This document shows positions 1-6,634 of a DNA stretch of 11,844 nt, piece after piece. Location of the stretch: positions 1 through 11,844 of the forward strand of contig JAGVHJ010000148.1 of the NCBI GenBank assembly GCA_020056645.1, written 5' to 3'. A program made the position numbers and the translations under genes. How positions within the stretch are numbered: the stretch's first letter is position 1; every line of letters starts with the position of its first letter. Under the pieces are notes generated by a model. That model ran no database searches. It had not been told where the DNA came from and saw only the letters and a list, made by a program, of their open reading frames with translations. The stretch comes from Desulfobacterales bacterium (lineage in GTDB: Bacteria > Desulfobacterota > Desulfobacteria > Desulfobacterales > JAHIVH01).

Positions 1-181
1 GGCGCTTGTGCGCTCCGACGAGCTCGACACCATATGGGTGGCCATGGAATCGACCATGAAACGATATGAGGACGGCCTTTCCCAGGGCTCCATCGCCCGT
101 CGCACCCTGAGACAAGGGGAAATTCTCACAGAATTTGGAGGATCAGATAGGGAGTGGAACGACTGGCGCTGGCAGATAAAA
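1..181 (+). CDS. N-terminal fragment of the KamA-family radical SAM gene (5'-partial, upstream of a frameshift)
   Basis: From base 2 the sequence reads open in frame 2 from the window edge, and the gene clearly begins further left. The translation ends in EFGGSDREWNDWRWQIK. The W-x-D-W-x-W-Q pattern is what lysine 2,3-aminomutase relatives carry just before their N-terminal 'N-x-I ... LT-x-EE' segment. That next segment (NIITDADRL ... LTEEE) is found here, but in frame 1, starting at base 181. Frame 2 itself turns into unrelated sequence after base 181 and stops at 248-250. I therefore read this as the front of the same gene as the following entry, separated from it by a one-base deletion in an A-run. 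Family assignment rests on remembered motifs. Confidence 0.7.
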
Positions 182-1374
182 ACATCATCACCGATGCAGA
201 TAGACTCGCATCTGTTGTCCGTCTCACCGAAGAAGAGCACCGGACGGTGAAGAAGGCCGTAAAGCAAAGGCTTCCCTTCGGGATCACCCCCTACTATGCC
301 TCTCTCATGGACAACGATTTCGAGAGAGGAGGAGACCGGGCCATACGGGCGCAGGTGATCCCCACCCCCACCTATGTGGAACAGATGGCGGCTCACGGAA
401 AAAACAGGGCACATGCCTTCGATTTCATGCTCGAAGCAGACACATCGCCCATTGATCTCATCACCCGTAGATATCCGGCGGTTGCTATCTTAAAACCCTT
501 CAACACTTGCCCCCAAATTTGCGTTTACTGCCAAAGGAACTGGGAAATCGCAGACGCCATGGCGCCCAAGGCCATGGCGGAGAGGAGACAAATTGAAAAC
601 GCTTGCCTCTGGATAAAAAACCATCCCGCCATCAAAGAGGTCCTGATCACCGGCGGCGATCCCCTGGCCATGACGGACCGCTCCCTCGAACGGATACTAG
701 AAAAAATAGCGGCGATCGATCATGTGGAGATGATCCGCATCGGGAGCCGGGTCCCGGTGACCATGCCCATGCGTATTACCCCCGGACTGGCCGCATTGCT
801 GGGCCGATTCAGAAATCCAGGTAAACGAGAGGTGGCCCTGGTAACCCATATCGAGCATGTCTACGAAGTGACGCCACAGCTGGTTTCCGCGGTCGATCTC
901 TTAAAACGTCAGGGGATCAGCGTCTACAATCAACACGTATTCACCTTTTTCGTGTCCCGGCGGTTCGAGGCCGCGGCTCTGAGACGCCTGATAAGGACCT
1001 GCGGAGTCGACTCTTATTACACCTTCGCGCCCAAAGGAAAAGAGGAGACGGCGGATTACAGGGTTCCCGTGGCGAGAATTCTTCAGGAACAGAAAGAGGA
1101 GAACCGCCTTCTTCCTGGAACGAGACGCACCGACGAACCGGTCTACAATGTTCCAGGTCTGGGGAAAAACTATCTCCGGGCCTATCAGCACCGGGATCTC
1201 ATCTCCATCCTTCCCGACGGATCAAGGGTCTATGAGTTTCATCCCTGGGAAAAAAATATCGTTGAAAGAAGCGCCTACGTGGGGACCGATGTCCCCATTC
1301 TAACCTATCTCTCCCGTCTTGAGGAGATGGGAGAATCCCCTGAGGATTATTCGAGCATCTGGTACTATTTTTAA
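154..1374 (+). CDS. KamA-family radical SAM protein (lysine 2,3-aminomutase-like), main reading frame
   Basis: This is a radical S-adenosylmethionine enzyme of the lysine 2,3-aminomutase (KamA) family; such enzymes use a [4Fe-4S] cluster, SAM and PLP to move an amino group. Numbering from GTG 154, the cluster motif C119-x3-C123-x2-C126 lies in CPQICVYC, GGDP is at 167-170, and the PLP lysine is probably K338 in VPGLGK (PGGGGK in classical enzymes). The two aspartates that hold the substrate lysine in the Clostridium enzyme appear replaced: K294 stands where Asp293 is expected and N332 where Asp330 is. The true substrate is therefore probably not lysine. GTG 154 is only the first possible start in this frame. 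The genuine N-terminus continues upstream in frame 2 (previous entry), so the gene as read is frameshifted: either a pseudogene, a slippage-expressed gene or a sequence error. The stop is TAA at 1372-1374. No clear terminator follows. Confidence 0.85.
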   Translation: MERLALADKNIITDADRLASVVRLTEEEHRTVKKAVKQRLPFGITPYYASLMDNDFERGGDRAIRAQVIPTPTYVEQMAAHGKNRAHAFDFMLEADTSPIDLITRRYPAVAILKPFNTCPQICVYCQRNWEIADAMAPKAMAERRQIENACLWIKNHPAIKEVLITGGDPLAMTDRSLERILEKIAAIDHVEMIRIGSRVPVTMPMRITPGLAALLGRFRNPGKREVALVTHIEHVYEVTPQLVSAVDLLKRQGISVYNQHVFTFFVSRRFEAAALRRLIRTCGVDSYYTFAPKGKEETADYRVPVARILQEQKEENRLLPGTRRTDEPVYNVPGLGKNYLRAYQHRDLISILPDGSRVYEFHPWEKNIVERSAYVGTDVPILTYLSRLEEMGESPEDYSSIWYYF

Positions 1375-1483
1375 CGATGACTCCTCCCGTGGGCATCGAC
1401 CATGCTTAAATCTATGAACTGTATGAAAAAATATCACATGCCATATAAAAAAATGAACCCCCCGCTACCAGGAGGTCCCCCCT

Positions 1484-2353
1484 ATGCATAACCCCCAGAT
1501 AATTTTTTCTTCACCCCGGCAGGTGGTCAAGGATATCTTGCTCATCGCTGCGGGAAGCGTCGTTTCCGCCATTGCAATTAACGGGATTCTGATTCCCAGC
1601 AAATTCGCGGCAGGCGGAATCACCGGCATCGCCCTGGTCATCCACTCCCTCTATCCCGTTATGCGAGTCGAATGGCTCTACATCATCATGAACATCCCTA
1701 TGTTCGCCGCCGCTTGGATGGCTGTGGGCCGCCGTTTTTTTTTCTTCAGTCTGGTGGGGGCGGGGAGCCTCGCCCTTGCCATCTCATTGATCCACGTCCC
1801 CCTCACCTTGCAAGACCCAATTCTCAACGCGCTGCTTGGAGGCATCCTGTTGGGAGTATCGGTCGGGGCCACTCTTCGCTCGTCAGGGTCCCAGGGCGGC
1901 ATGGATATCCTTGCGGTGATGCTTCTAAAACGATTTTCCATTAGCCTGGGCAACACGATCCTCTTCGTTAACGCCTTGGTTTTAACCCTTGCCGCCCTAT
2001 TCTTCTCCATTGAATCATCCCTTTACACCCTAATCGTTATCTATGTAAGCTCCAAGGTGGTCAATATTCTCGTGACGGGGCTGAGCCAGAGAAAGGCGGT
2101 CTTCATCATCTCCCCCCGGTGGAAGGAAATTTCAGACGAAATTCTCAGGGATATCAGAAGGGGCGTTACCATACTGGAGGGCAAAGGCGGTTTCATGGGA
2201 AAACCCGAGAGCATCATTTACACGGTTGTCACCTTCCCTGAAATCGGAGATTTGAAGAGTCTCATCAGACGAATCGATCCCGACGCCTTCGTGGTGATCA
2301 GCGACACTCTGGAGGTGATGAACTACAGAATCGGGAATCAGCCCCACTGGTAA
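1484..2353 (+). CDS. YitT family membrane protein (DUF161 + DUF2179)
   Basis: This is a 289-residue integral membrane protein. The first two thirds consist of hydrophobic segments typical of the YitT/DUF161 family: VVSAIAINGILIPSKFAAGG near residues 25-45, then IIMNIPMFAAAWMAVG, a glycine-rich pair around LLGGILLGVSVGATLRSSGS, and further segments to about residue 205. The last 80 or so residues are soluble and match the DUF2179 domain (AVFIISPRW ... GVTILEGKGGF ... VVISDTLEVM). Members are inner-membrane proteins; their transported substrate is not established. Start ATG 1484 is supported by a strong Shine-Dalgarno AGGAGG at 1470-1475. The gene stands alone, 109 bases after kamA. A TATAAA at 1444-1449 could be a -10 box, but no good -35 precedes it. 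Confidence 0.9.
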   Translation: MHNPQIIFSSPRQVVKDILLIAAGSVVSAIAINGILIPSKFAAGGITGIALVIHSLYPVMRVEWLYIIMNIPMFAAAWMAVGRRFFFFSLVGAGSLALAISLIHVPLTLQDPILNALLGGILLGVSVGATLRSSGSQGGMDILAVMLLKRFSISLGNTILFVNALVLTLAALFFSIESSLYTLIVIYVSSKVVNILVTGLSQRKAVFIISPRWKEISDEILRDIRRGVTILEGKGGFMGKPESIIYTVVTFPEIGDLKSLIRRIDPDAFVVISDTLEVMNYRIGNQPHW

Positions 2354-2354
2354 T

Positions 2355-2397
2355 GGCAGGGCAATCGCATTTGGGACGCGCCTCCTCCGGCCCTGCC
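2355..2397. repeat. 8-bp inverted repeat just after the YitT gene
   Basis: GGCAGGGC (2355-2362) is the exact reverse complement of GCCCTGCC (2390-2397), with a 27-base spacer. It starts one base after the YitT stop codon. The position suits an mRNA 3'-end structure, but no run of T follows the right arm directly (only CTTTT some ten bases on), so it is at best an atypical terminator. Confidence 0.35.
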
Positions 2398-2629
2398 GGG
2401 GGCCAATCTTTTGAAAAGGGCGCCAACCATATCCAAATAAAGGTCCCATAAACACCCTCTAAAAACCTCTTTGTCCAGCTTTTTAAAAGCGGGCCGCAAG
2501 GCATTGATAATCAATTCAAGTTATTACTTAAATCACTCACCAAGCCCTATTCTACATGCGATTCCCCTGCTGGTAATGGATATTCATCTTGACAGGCCTC
2601 TCACAATGGTGTTAGAAGAAAAATTTTTA

Positions 2630-2650
2630 TTGCGCATAATGTGTGCGCAA
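2630..2650. repeat. Perfect 7-bp inverted repeat upstream of rpsF, operator-like
   Basis: TTGCGCA (2630-2636), seven unmatched bases, then TGCGCAA (2644-2650). It ends 20 bases before the TATAAT at 2671-2676. A dimeric regulator could bind such a site at or above the -35 position. I cannot name a regulator. Confidence 0.4.
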
Positions 2651-2710
2651 AAGTGATCCTTGCTCTGATTTATAATTAATTCAGGGCTTTACATCCAAAA
2701 GGAGGTTAAT

Positions 2711-3169
2711 TTGAGACGATACGAGACCACGTTTATCATTGATCCGGATCTGCCCCAGGAGGGGCGTGTTCAGGTGATTGAAAAAATCAAAGCCCTGATC
2801 GAAAAAGAAAAGGGAATCATTGTCGATGTCGAGGAGTGGGGCCAGAGAAAGCTCGCCTACGAGATCGGGAAAAAAGTCAGGGGCTACTACCTGTGCGTCA
2901 ACTTCTGCGGTTCCGCCAAGCTGGTTGAGGAACTGGAGAGAACCAGCCGCCTTGACGACAAAATCATGAAATACATGACCATCATGCTCCAGGATAATGT
3001 CAATCCGGAGGCCGTTATGGCCGAAATCGCCGCCACGCAGCTGAAGAAAGAAGAAGCGGCGAAACAAAAGGCCATGGGGGCCGAAGTCAGTGCGCCCGTA
3101 GACGAGAAAGTCGCTGCTTTTGAGGGCGATGATGATGAAGAAACCGAAATCGACAAGGAGGAAGCATAA
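2711..3169 (+). CDS. rpsF: 30S ribosomal protein bS6
   Basis: bS6 is a small-subunit protein that pairs with bS18 on the platform of the 30S particle. The protein begins MRRYETTFIIDPDLP and carries the family motif around WGQRKLAYEIGKKVRGYYLCVNF (43-65), followed by LERTSRLDDKIMKYM. It has 152 residues against roughly 95-135 in most bacteria. The extra length is a charged C-terminal tail: Lys/Glu/Ala-rich at 112-121, then very acidic at 138-152 (EGDDDEETEIDKEEA). An acidic tail is common in bS6 but varies in length. The start is TTG at 2711, chosen because GGAGG (2701-2705) is correctly spaced and the family N-terminus starts exactly there. It heads the operon; the rpsR start codon abuts its stop codon. 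Confidence 0.97.
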   Translation: MRRYETTFIIDPDLPQEGRVQVIEKIKALIEKEKGIIVDVEEWGQRKLAYEIGKKVRGYYLCVNFCGSAKLVEELERTSRLDDKIMKYMTIMLQDNVNPEAVMAEIAATQLKKEEAAKQKAMGAEVSAPVDEKVAAFEGDDDEETEIDKEEA

Positions 3170-3457
3170 ATGTACAATTCAAAACCCCAAGCCCGTTCCG
3201 GCGGCAACTCATTCAATAAAAAAAAGAAAAAGGTCTACCACAGACGGAAAGTGTGCCGATTCTGCGCGGACAAGGAGATCAATATCGATTACAAAGATGT
3301 GAGAATGCTTAAATATTTTCTCTCGGAGCGGGGCAAGATCATCCCCAGGAGAATCACGGGAACCTGTGCAAAGCATCAGCGCTTCCTGACGGTGGCGATC
3401 AAAAGGGCGCGGACCATCGCCTTGCTCCCGTTTGTGGGATCGATCAAGGAACTGTAA
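3170..3457 (+). CDS. rpsR: 30S ribosomal protein bS18
   Basis: This 95-residue small-subunit protein forms a heterodimer with bS6 in the 30S platform. The conserved core is KVCRFCADKEINIDYKDV, LSERGKIIPRRITGTCAKHQR and AIKRARTIALLPF. C29, C32, C66 and H69 form a C-x2-C ... C-x2-H set, so this is the zinc-binding (C+) version; many bS18 proteins have lost these cysteines. The N-terminus is basic (KKKKK at 18-22 region) and probably contacts rRNA. ATG 3170 directly follows the rpsF TAA, and the ribosome binding site AAGGAGG lies inside the end of rpsF. Translation of the two partners is therefore probably coupled, which would help equal synthesis. Confidence 0.97.
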   Translation: MYNSKPQARSGGNSFNKKKKKVYHRRKVCRFCADKEINIDYKDVRMLKYFLSERGKIIPRRITGTCAKHQRFLTVAIKRARTIALLPFVGSIKEL

Positions 3458-3502
3458 AACCTGAGTGGCCCAATCTTTTTATCAAAGGAGAAGAAATCGC
3501 AA

Positions 3503-4465
3503 TTGTCCCGGACAGAAACGTTGGAAAAAGCAAGAGACATCATGGCTGGAATCGCCATTACAGGAGCACTGTTCCTTTCGGCCGTCACCATGCCGCTCGT
3601 GAGTTTTCTCAGTTCGCTTTTTATCCCGCTTCCCGTGATGATTTACAGGCTCAAACTGGGCAGGCGGACCGGCGTCATGATTCCCGCCGCCATGCTCGTA
3701 TTGATCGCCCTGATTCTGGGAAGGGTCTCTCCGGATTTTTTTTTATTCGCAGGCCTGATGGGTTTCGGGTTCATCCTGGGAGAGTGTTCCGAATACGGAT
3801 ACCCGGTTGAAAAAACCATTGTGTACTCCTGCGGATGGGTCATCACCGCCGGCTTTTTCTTATTGTTCTTTTACAGCATCGCGCAAGAGACCGGCCTCGT
3901 GGAGATCGTATCTTTATACATCGACAAGAACCTGACGATGACCCTCTCTCTCTATGAGAAAGTGGGAATGCCTGAAGAGAACATTCAAATGATCCGGGAG
4001 GCATTACCCAAGATTCAATATGCGCTGGTGAGGATCGTTCCTTCCCTGCTGATATCCACCTCGTTTGTGGCGGGATGGGCGAACATTCTCATCGCCCGCT
4101 CCATCCTGATGAAAAAGGGGTTCGATCTTTTTCAGACCAGCGGCCCGCTGAATCGATGGCGGGCCCCGGAAATGCTGGTGTGGGCCGTTATCGGAAGCGG
4201 CCTTATGATTTTTCCAGATATTTCCGGACTCCGGCTTGTGGGCGTTAACGGACTGATCATCTGCTTTACGATCTTCCTGTTTCAGGGCATCGCGGTGACC
4301 TCGTTTATCTTTGAAAAAAAGAAATTCCCCTTGTTGCTAAGGGTATTGCTGTACGCCATCATCATCCTGAACCAGCTTCTTCTGGTTCTGCTTGTAATGG
4401 TCGGTTTTTTTGACGTGTGGCTTAATTTTAGAAAATTGGGTCCGCCCGAAACAACCGAAGGATGA
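3503..4465 (+). CDS. DUF2232 (YybS-like) multi-pass membrane protein
   Basis: This is a 320-residue, strongly hydrophobic protein with about eight predicted membrane segments, for example around GIAITGALFLSAVTMPLVSF, MLVLIALILGRV, WVITAGFFLLFF, IVPSLLISTSFVAGW, MLVWAVIGSGLMIF, LIICFTIFLF and LLLVLLVMVGFF. A hydrophilic stretch between segments (about 140-170) is probably a loop. Size, topology and position between rpsR and rplI match the DUF2232/YybS family found in this cluster in many Desulfobacterota and Firmicutes. Its function is unknown; the assignment is from context and character, not a catalytic motif. TTG 3503 is taken as start because AAAGGAG (3484-3490) lies upstream, although the 12-base spacing is long. 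ATG 3542, 13 codons on, is the alternative but has a poor ribosome binding site. Confidence 0.8.
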   Translation: MSRTETLEKARDIMAGIAITGALFLSAVTMPLVSFLSSLFIPLPVMIYRLKLGRRTGVMIPAAMLVLIALILGRVSPDFFLFAGLMGFGFILGECSEYGYPVEKTIVYSCGWVITAGFFLLFFYSIAQETGLVEIVSLYIDKNLTMTLSLYEKVGMPEENIQMIREALPKIQYALVRIVPSLLISTSFVAGWANILIARSILMKKGFDLFQTSGPLNRWRAPEMLVWAVIGSGLMIFPDISGLRLVGVNGLIICFTIFLFQGIAVTSFIFEKKKFPLLLRVLLYAIIILNQLLLVLLVMVGFFDVWLNFRKLGPPETTEG

Positions 4466-4499
4466 AAAAAACGTAAACGGGCTAGAAAAAATATAACAA

Positions 4500-4519
4500 C
4501 TGCGGGCGAGCTTCCGCAG
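4500..4519 (+). promoter_or_regulatory. Hairpin abutting the rplI ribosome binding site
   Basis: CTGCGG (4500-4505) and CCGCAG (4514-4519) are perfect reverse complements around an 8-base loop. The right arm ends where the purine-rich Shine-Dalgarno (GAGGAGA, from about 4519) begins. In mRNA it would place a stable stem directly against the site where ribosomes load. It could tune rplI translation or stabilise a processed 5' end. No T-run follows, so it is not an intrinsic terminator. Confidence 0.4.
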
Positions 4520-4532
4520 AGGAGAATGTGAC

Positions 4533-4988
4533 ATGAAAGTAATTTTAACAGAAACCATCGACTCGGTGGGCATCATCGGCACCGAAGTCAACGTAAAAAA
4601 CGGATTCGCCAGGAACTACCTCTTTCCCCAGAAAAAAGCCATCCTGGCTACACCCCAGAACCATAAACTACTGGCTCAGCAGAAGGCTAAATTCGAGATC
4701 CAGATCGCCAAGGAGCGGGAGATGGCCATGCAGATGGCCGAAAAGGTTGCCCAGATATATGTAAAAATTCCTGCCAAAATAAGCGATGACGACCGATTGT
4801 ATGGTTCCATCACCAGTCGTGACATTGCGGACGCCATTGGCAACCAGGAGATCACCATTGAAAGACGGATGCTCCTCCTTGCCGAGCCGATCAAAAAACT
4901 GGGGGTTTACAAGGTGCCAGTCCGGTTGTATAAGGGGGTGAAACCTGAAATCACCATTGAAGTGGTGCCGGAAGACAAAGTCGTCTGA
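4533..4988 (+). CDS. rplI: 50S ribosomal protein bL9
   Basis: bL9 is a two-domain large-subunit protein that binds 23S rRNA near the L1 stalk and reaches out from the ribosome; it helps keep the reading frame. The N-terminal rRNA-binding domain is clear: MKVILTETIDSVGIIGTEVNVKNGFARNYLFPQKKAI (1-37). A long connecting helix runs from about 40 to 75 (Lys/Glu/Gln/Ala-rich), and a C-terminal domain from about 76 includes DDRLYGSITSRDIADAI and LGVYKVPVRLYKGVKPEITIEV. Its 151 residues are normal for the family. The start ATG 4533 has GAGGAGA upstream. It lies 67 bases after the DUF2232 gene and is presumably cotranscribed with rpsF-rpsR. A gap of 254 bases separates it from dnaB. Confidence 0.97.
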   Translation: MKVILTETIDSVGIIGTEVNVKNGFARNYLFPQKKAILATPQNHKLLAQQKAKFEIQIAKEREMAMQMAEKVAQIYVKIPAKISDDDRLYGSITSRDIADAIGNQEITIERRMLLLAEPIKKLGVYKVPVRLYKGVKPEITIEVVPEDKVV

Positions 4989-5048
4989 TCGTTGATCGCC
5001 TTCTTCGAACCGCACGTTTAAGATGACCGCAATCGTTCGCACCGTTCG

Positions 5049-5081
5049 GCGGCTCCTATACCAGAGACGTTTTGGGGCCGC
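5049..5081 (+). repeat. Hairpin in the rplI-dnaB gap (8-bp stem with one G-U)
   Basis: GCGGCTCC (5049-5056) can pair with GGGGCCGC (5074-5081), with seven Watson-Crick pairs and one G-U, around a 17-base loop. The following TTGAGGGTTT is not a proper T-run. It lies about 60 bases after the rplI stop. It could stall transcription or protect the 3' end of the upstream mRNA. Confidence 0.35.
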
Positions 5082-5109
5082 TTGAGGGTTTCCTGCCGGA
5101 TTGAATTAC

Positions 5110-5142
5110 CGGATGATGGTTCGTAAACCGTTCCATCATCCG
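5110..5142 (+). repeat. Hairpin with perfect 10-bp stem upstream of dnaB
   Basis: CGGATGATGG (5110-5119) and CCATCATCCG (5133-5142) are exact reverse complements around a 13-base loop. It is the strongest inverted repeat I found in the window. It sits about 100 bases before the dnaB start. No T-run follows, so I call it a structured leader or a protein binding site rather than a terminator. The bases 4989-5242 around it hold no gene I can support. Confidence 0.5.
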
Positions 5143-5242
5143 TTCATCATGTACCTGCATACACATTTTTAATAGACGGCGGATGAAGCTCGTCCAGACT
5201 CTGGCGCGGGCTTTTGTTTTCCGCCAAGGAGCATTTGAAATT

Positions 5243-6622
5243 ATGGCATCCCATACCGGCAACGGAAACGAGTTCTTGAACAAGGTTCCCCCCCAGAATA
5301 TCGAGGCGGAGGAATCGATTCTAAGCGCGATTCTTATCAACAACGATATTCTGCTTGATGTGGCCGACATTCTGGCCCCCGACCATTTTTACAAAAAAAG
5401 CCATCAGACTATCTATTCCGCCATCACCGAGCTTTTTTCCAAAAATGAGCCGGTTGATTTAATCACCCTGGCCCATCACCTGAAAAACAAGGATCAGCTC
5501 ACCGAAATCGGCGGCGCCGCCTACCTCTCCCGGCTGGTTGACACCGTTCCCCTCTCGGTCAACCCGATTCATTATTCAAAAATCGTCCGGGAGAAGGCCT
5601 CTTTACGGAAACTGATTCAAAACGCCTCCCAGATCGTCACCAAATGTTTTGAAGAGCGGACCGAAGTTCCAGATATCATCGATTTCGCCGAAAAGACTCT
5701 CCTGGAAATCACCGAAGAAAATCAGCAATCGGGCTTTTTCCCCTTAAAGAAACTTATTGACGAGAACATCGACCTCCTGGAAGAGCGCCAGGGAAACGAG
5801 AGCCCCTTTACCGGCTTTCCCACCGGGTTCAGGCAGATTGATCACATCACGTCAGGGTTGCAGCGCTCCGACCTGATCATCATCGCGGCCAGGCCCTCCA
5901 TGGGAAAAACCGCCTTCGCCCTGAACATCGCACGGAATCTGGCCATCGAGTCCGGAACACCGGTGGCGGTTTTCTCCCTTGAAATGTCCAAGGAACAACT
6001 CTCCATGAGGCTCCTCACCTCCGAGGCAAGGGTCGACTCCCACCGGCTCAAGAGCGGTTTTCTAAGCAGCGAGGACTGGGAGCGCATCACCAATGCCGCG
6101 GGCATTCTCACGGAAGCCCCCATCTTTATCGACGATTCGGGCGACCTATCGCCCATGGAGATCCGGGCCAAGGCCAGAAGGCTCTCCATGAATGTGAACG
6201 GCCTGGGGCTCATCATCGTAGACTATCTTCAGCTCATGAGAGGCCCTTCTGCCCTTGACCGCCATCTGGAGATCGCGGAAATCTCCCGCTCCCTGAAATC
6301 CCTTGCCAAGGAGCTCAACATCCCCATCATCGCCCTATCCCAGTTGAACCGTCAGCTGGAGCAGCGAAGCGACAAGCGCCCAGTCTTGTCCGACCTCCGC
6401 GAGTCCGGCGCACTGGAACAGGACGCGGATATCGTGACCTTTATCTACCGGGATGAGGTTTATAATAAAGAAGAAAACAATCCCAACAAGGGCAAGGCGG
6501 AGATCATCATAGCGAAACACAGAAACGGCGCCACTGGGATCGTTCCCTTGACCTTCATCGGAAAATACACCCGTTTTGAAAACCCCGCTCCCAGCGAATT
6601 CGACCAGGTAACTCACCAGTAA
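5243..6622 (+). CDS. dnaB: Replicative DNA helicase DnaB
   Basis: DnaB is the hexameric ATP-dependent 5'-3' helicase that unwinds the replication fork and recruits primase. With start ATG 5243 it has 459 residues, normal for the family. The N-terminal domain begins VPPQNIEAEESILSAIL (15-31). A linker spans roughly 150-185, followed by the RecA-like core: Walker A RPSMGKT (217-223, K222), SLEMS at 245-249, Walker B LIIVDYLQLM (323-332, D327), SQLNRQLEQR (366-375) and DLRESGALEQDAD (384-396). No intein interrupts it. ATG 5243 has AAGGAG upstream (about 5226-5231) and gives the family N-terminus. An in-frame ATG at 5183 would add 20 residues, but it has no better binding site. It follows rplI as in many bacteria and ends 12 bases before hflX. 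Confidence 0.95.
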   Translation: MASHTGNGNEFLNKVPPQNIEAEESILSAILINNDILLDVADILAPDHFYKKSHQTIYSAITELFSKNEPVDLITLAHHLKNKDQLTEIGGAAYLSRLVDTVPLSVNPIHYSKIVREKASLRKLIQNASQIVTKCFEERTEVPDIIDFAEKTLLEITEENQQSGFFPLKKLIDENIDLLEERQGNESPFTGFPTGFRQIDHITSGLQRSDLIIIAARPSMGKTAFALNIARNLAIESGTPVAVFSLEMSKEQLSMRLLTSEARVDSHRLKSGFLSSEDWERITNAAGILTEAPIFIDDSGDLSPMEIRAKARRLSMNVNGLGLIIVDYLQLMRGPSALDRHLEIAEISRSLKSLAKELNIPIIALSQLNRQLEQRSDKRPVLSDLRESGALEQDADIVTFIYRDEVYNKEENNPNKGKAEIIIAKHRNGATGIVPLTFIGKYTRFENPAPSEFDQVTHQ

Positions 6623-6634
6623 AGAAGAGTATTT

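Larger units (their letters stand above)
2354..2710 (+). promoter_or_regulatory. Intergenic region carrying the probable rpsF operon promoter
   Basis: There is no convincing gene in these 357 bases. Going right, TTGACA lies at 2589-2594 with a weak TAGAAG 18 bases on. TTGCGCA (2630-2636) and TGCGCAA (2644-2650) form a perfect 7-bp inverted repeat around a 7-base spacer. A consensus -10 box TATAAT lies at 2671-2676, 34 bases before the ribosome binding site. No good -35 sits 16-18 bases upstream of that TATAAT, so it may need an activator or tolerate a weak -35. The Shine-Dalgarno GGAGG is at 2701-2705. The transition from sparse, AT-rich sequence to the ribosomal genes makes this the natural promoter region for the operon. 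Confidence 0.5.

Noticed and set aside
154..156. GTG 154 as the true start of the KamA protein
   Set aside because: It would cut off the W-x-D-W-x-W-Q segment that is readable one frame away just upstream. It is kept only as the boundary of the open frame.
1375..1398. CGATG/CATCG inverted repeat after the KamA stop as a terminator
   Set aside because: The stem is only five pairs, the loop is 14 bases, and no T-run follows.
2471..2656. A 61-residue plus-strand open frame between the YitT gene and rpsF
   Set aside because: It has no ribosome binding site and no recognisable protein character, and it runs through the palindrome and promoter-like elements.
5183..5242. The 20-codon N-terminal extension of DnaB from ATG 5183
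   Set aside because: The family N-terminus fits ATG 5243, which has AAGGAG upstream. The earlier ATG has no clear binding site, although it cannot be excluded.
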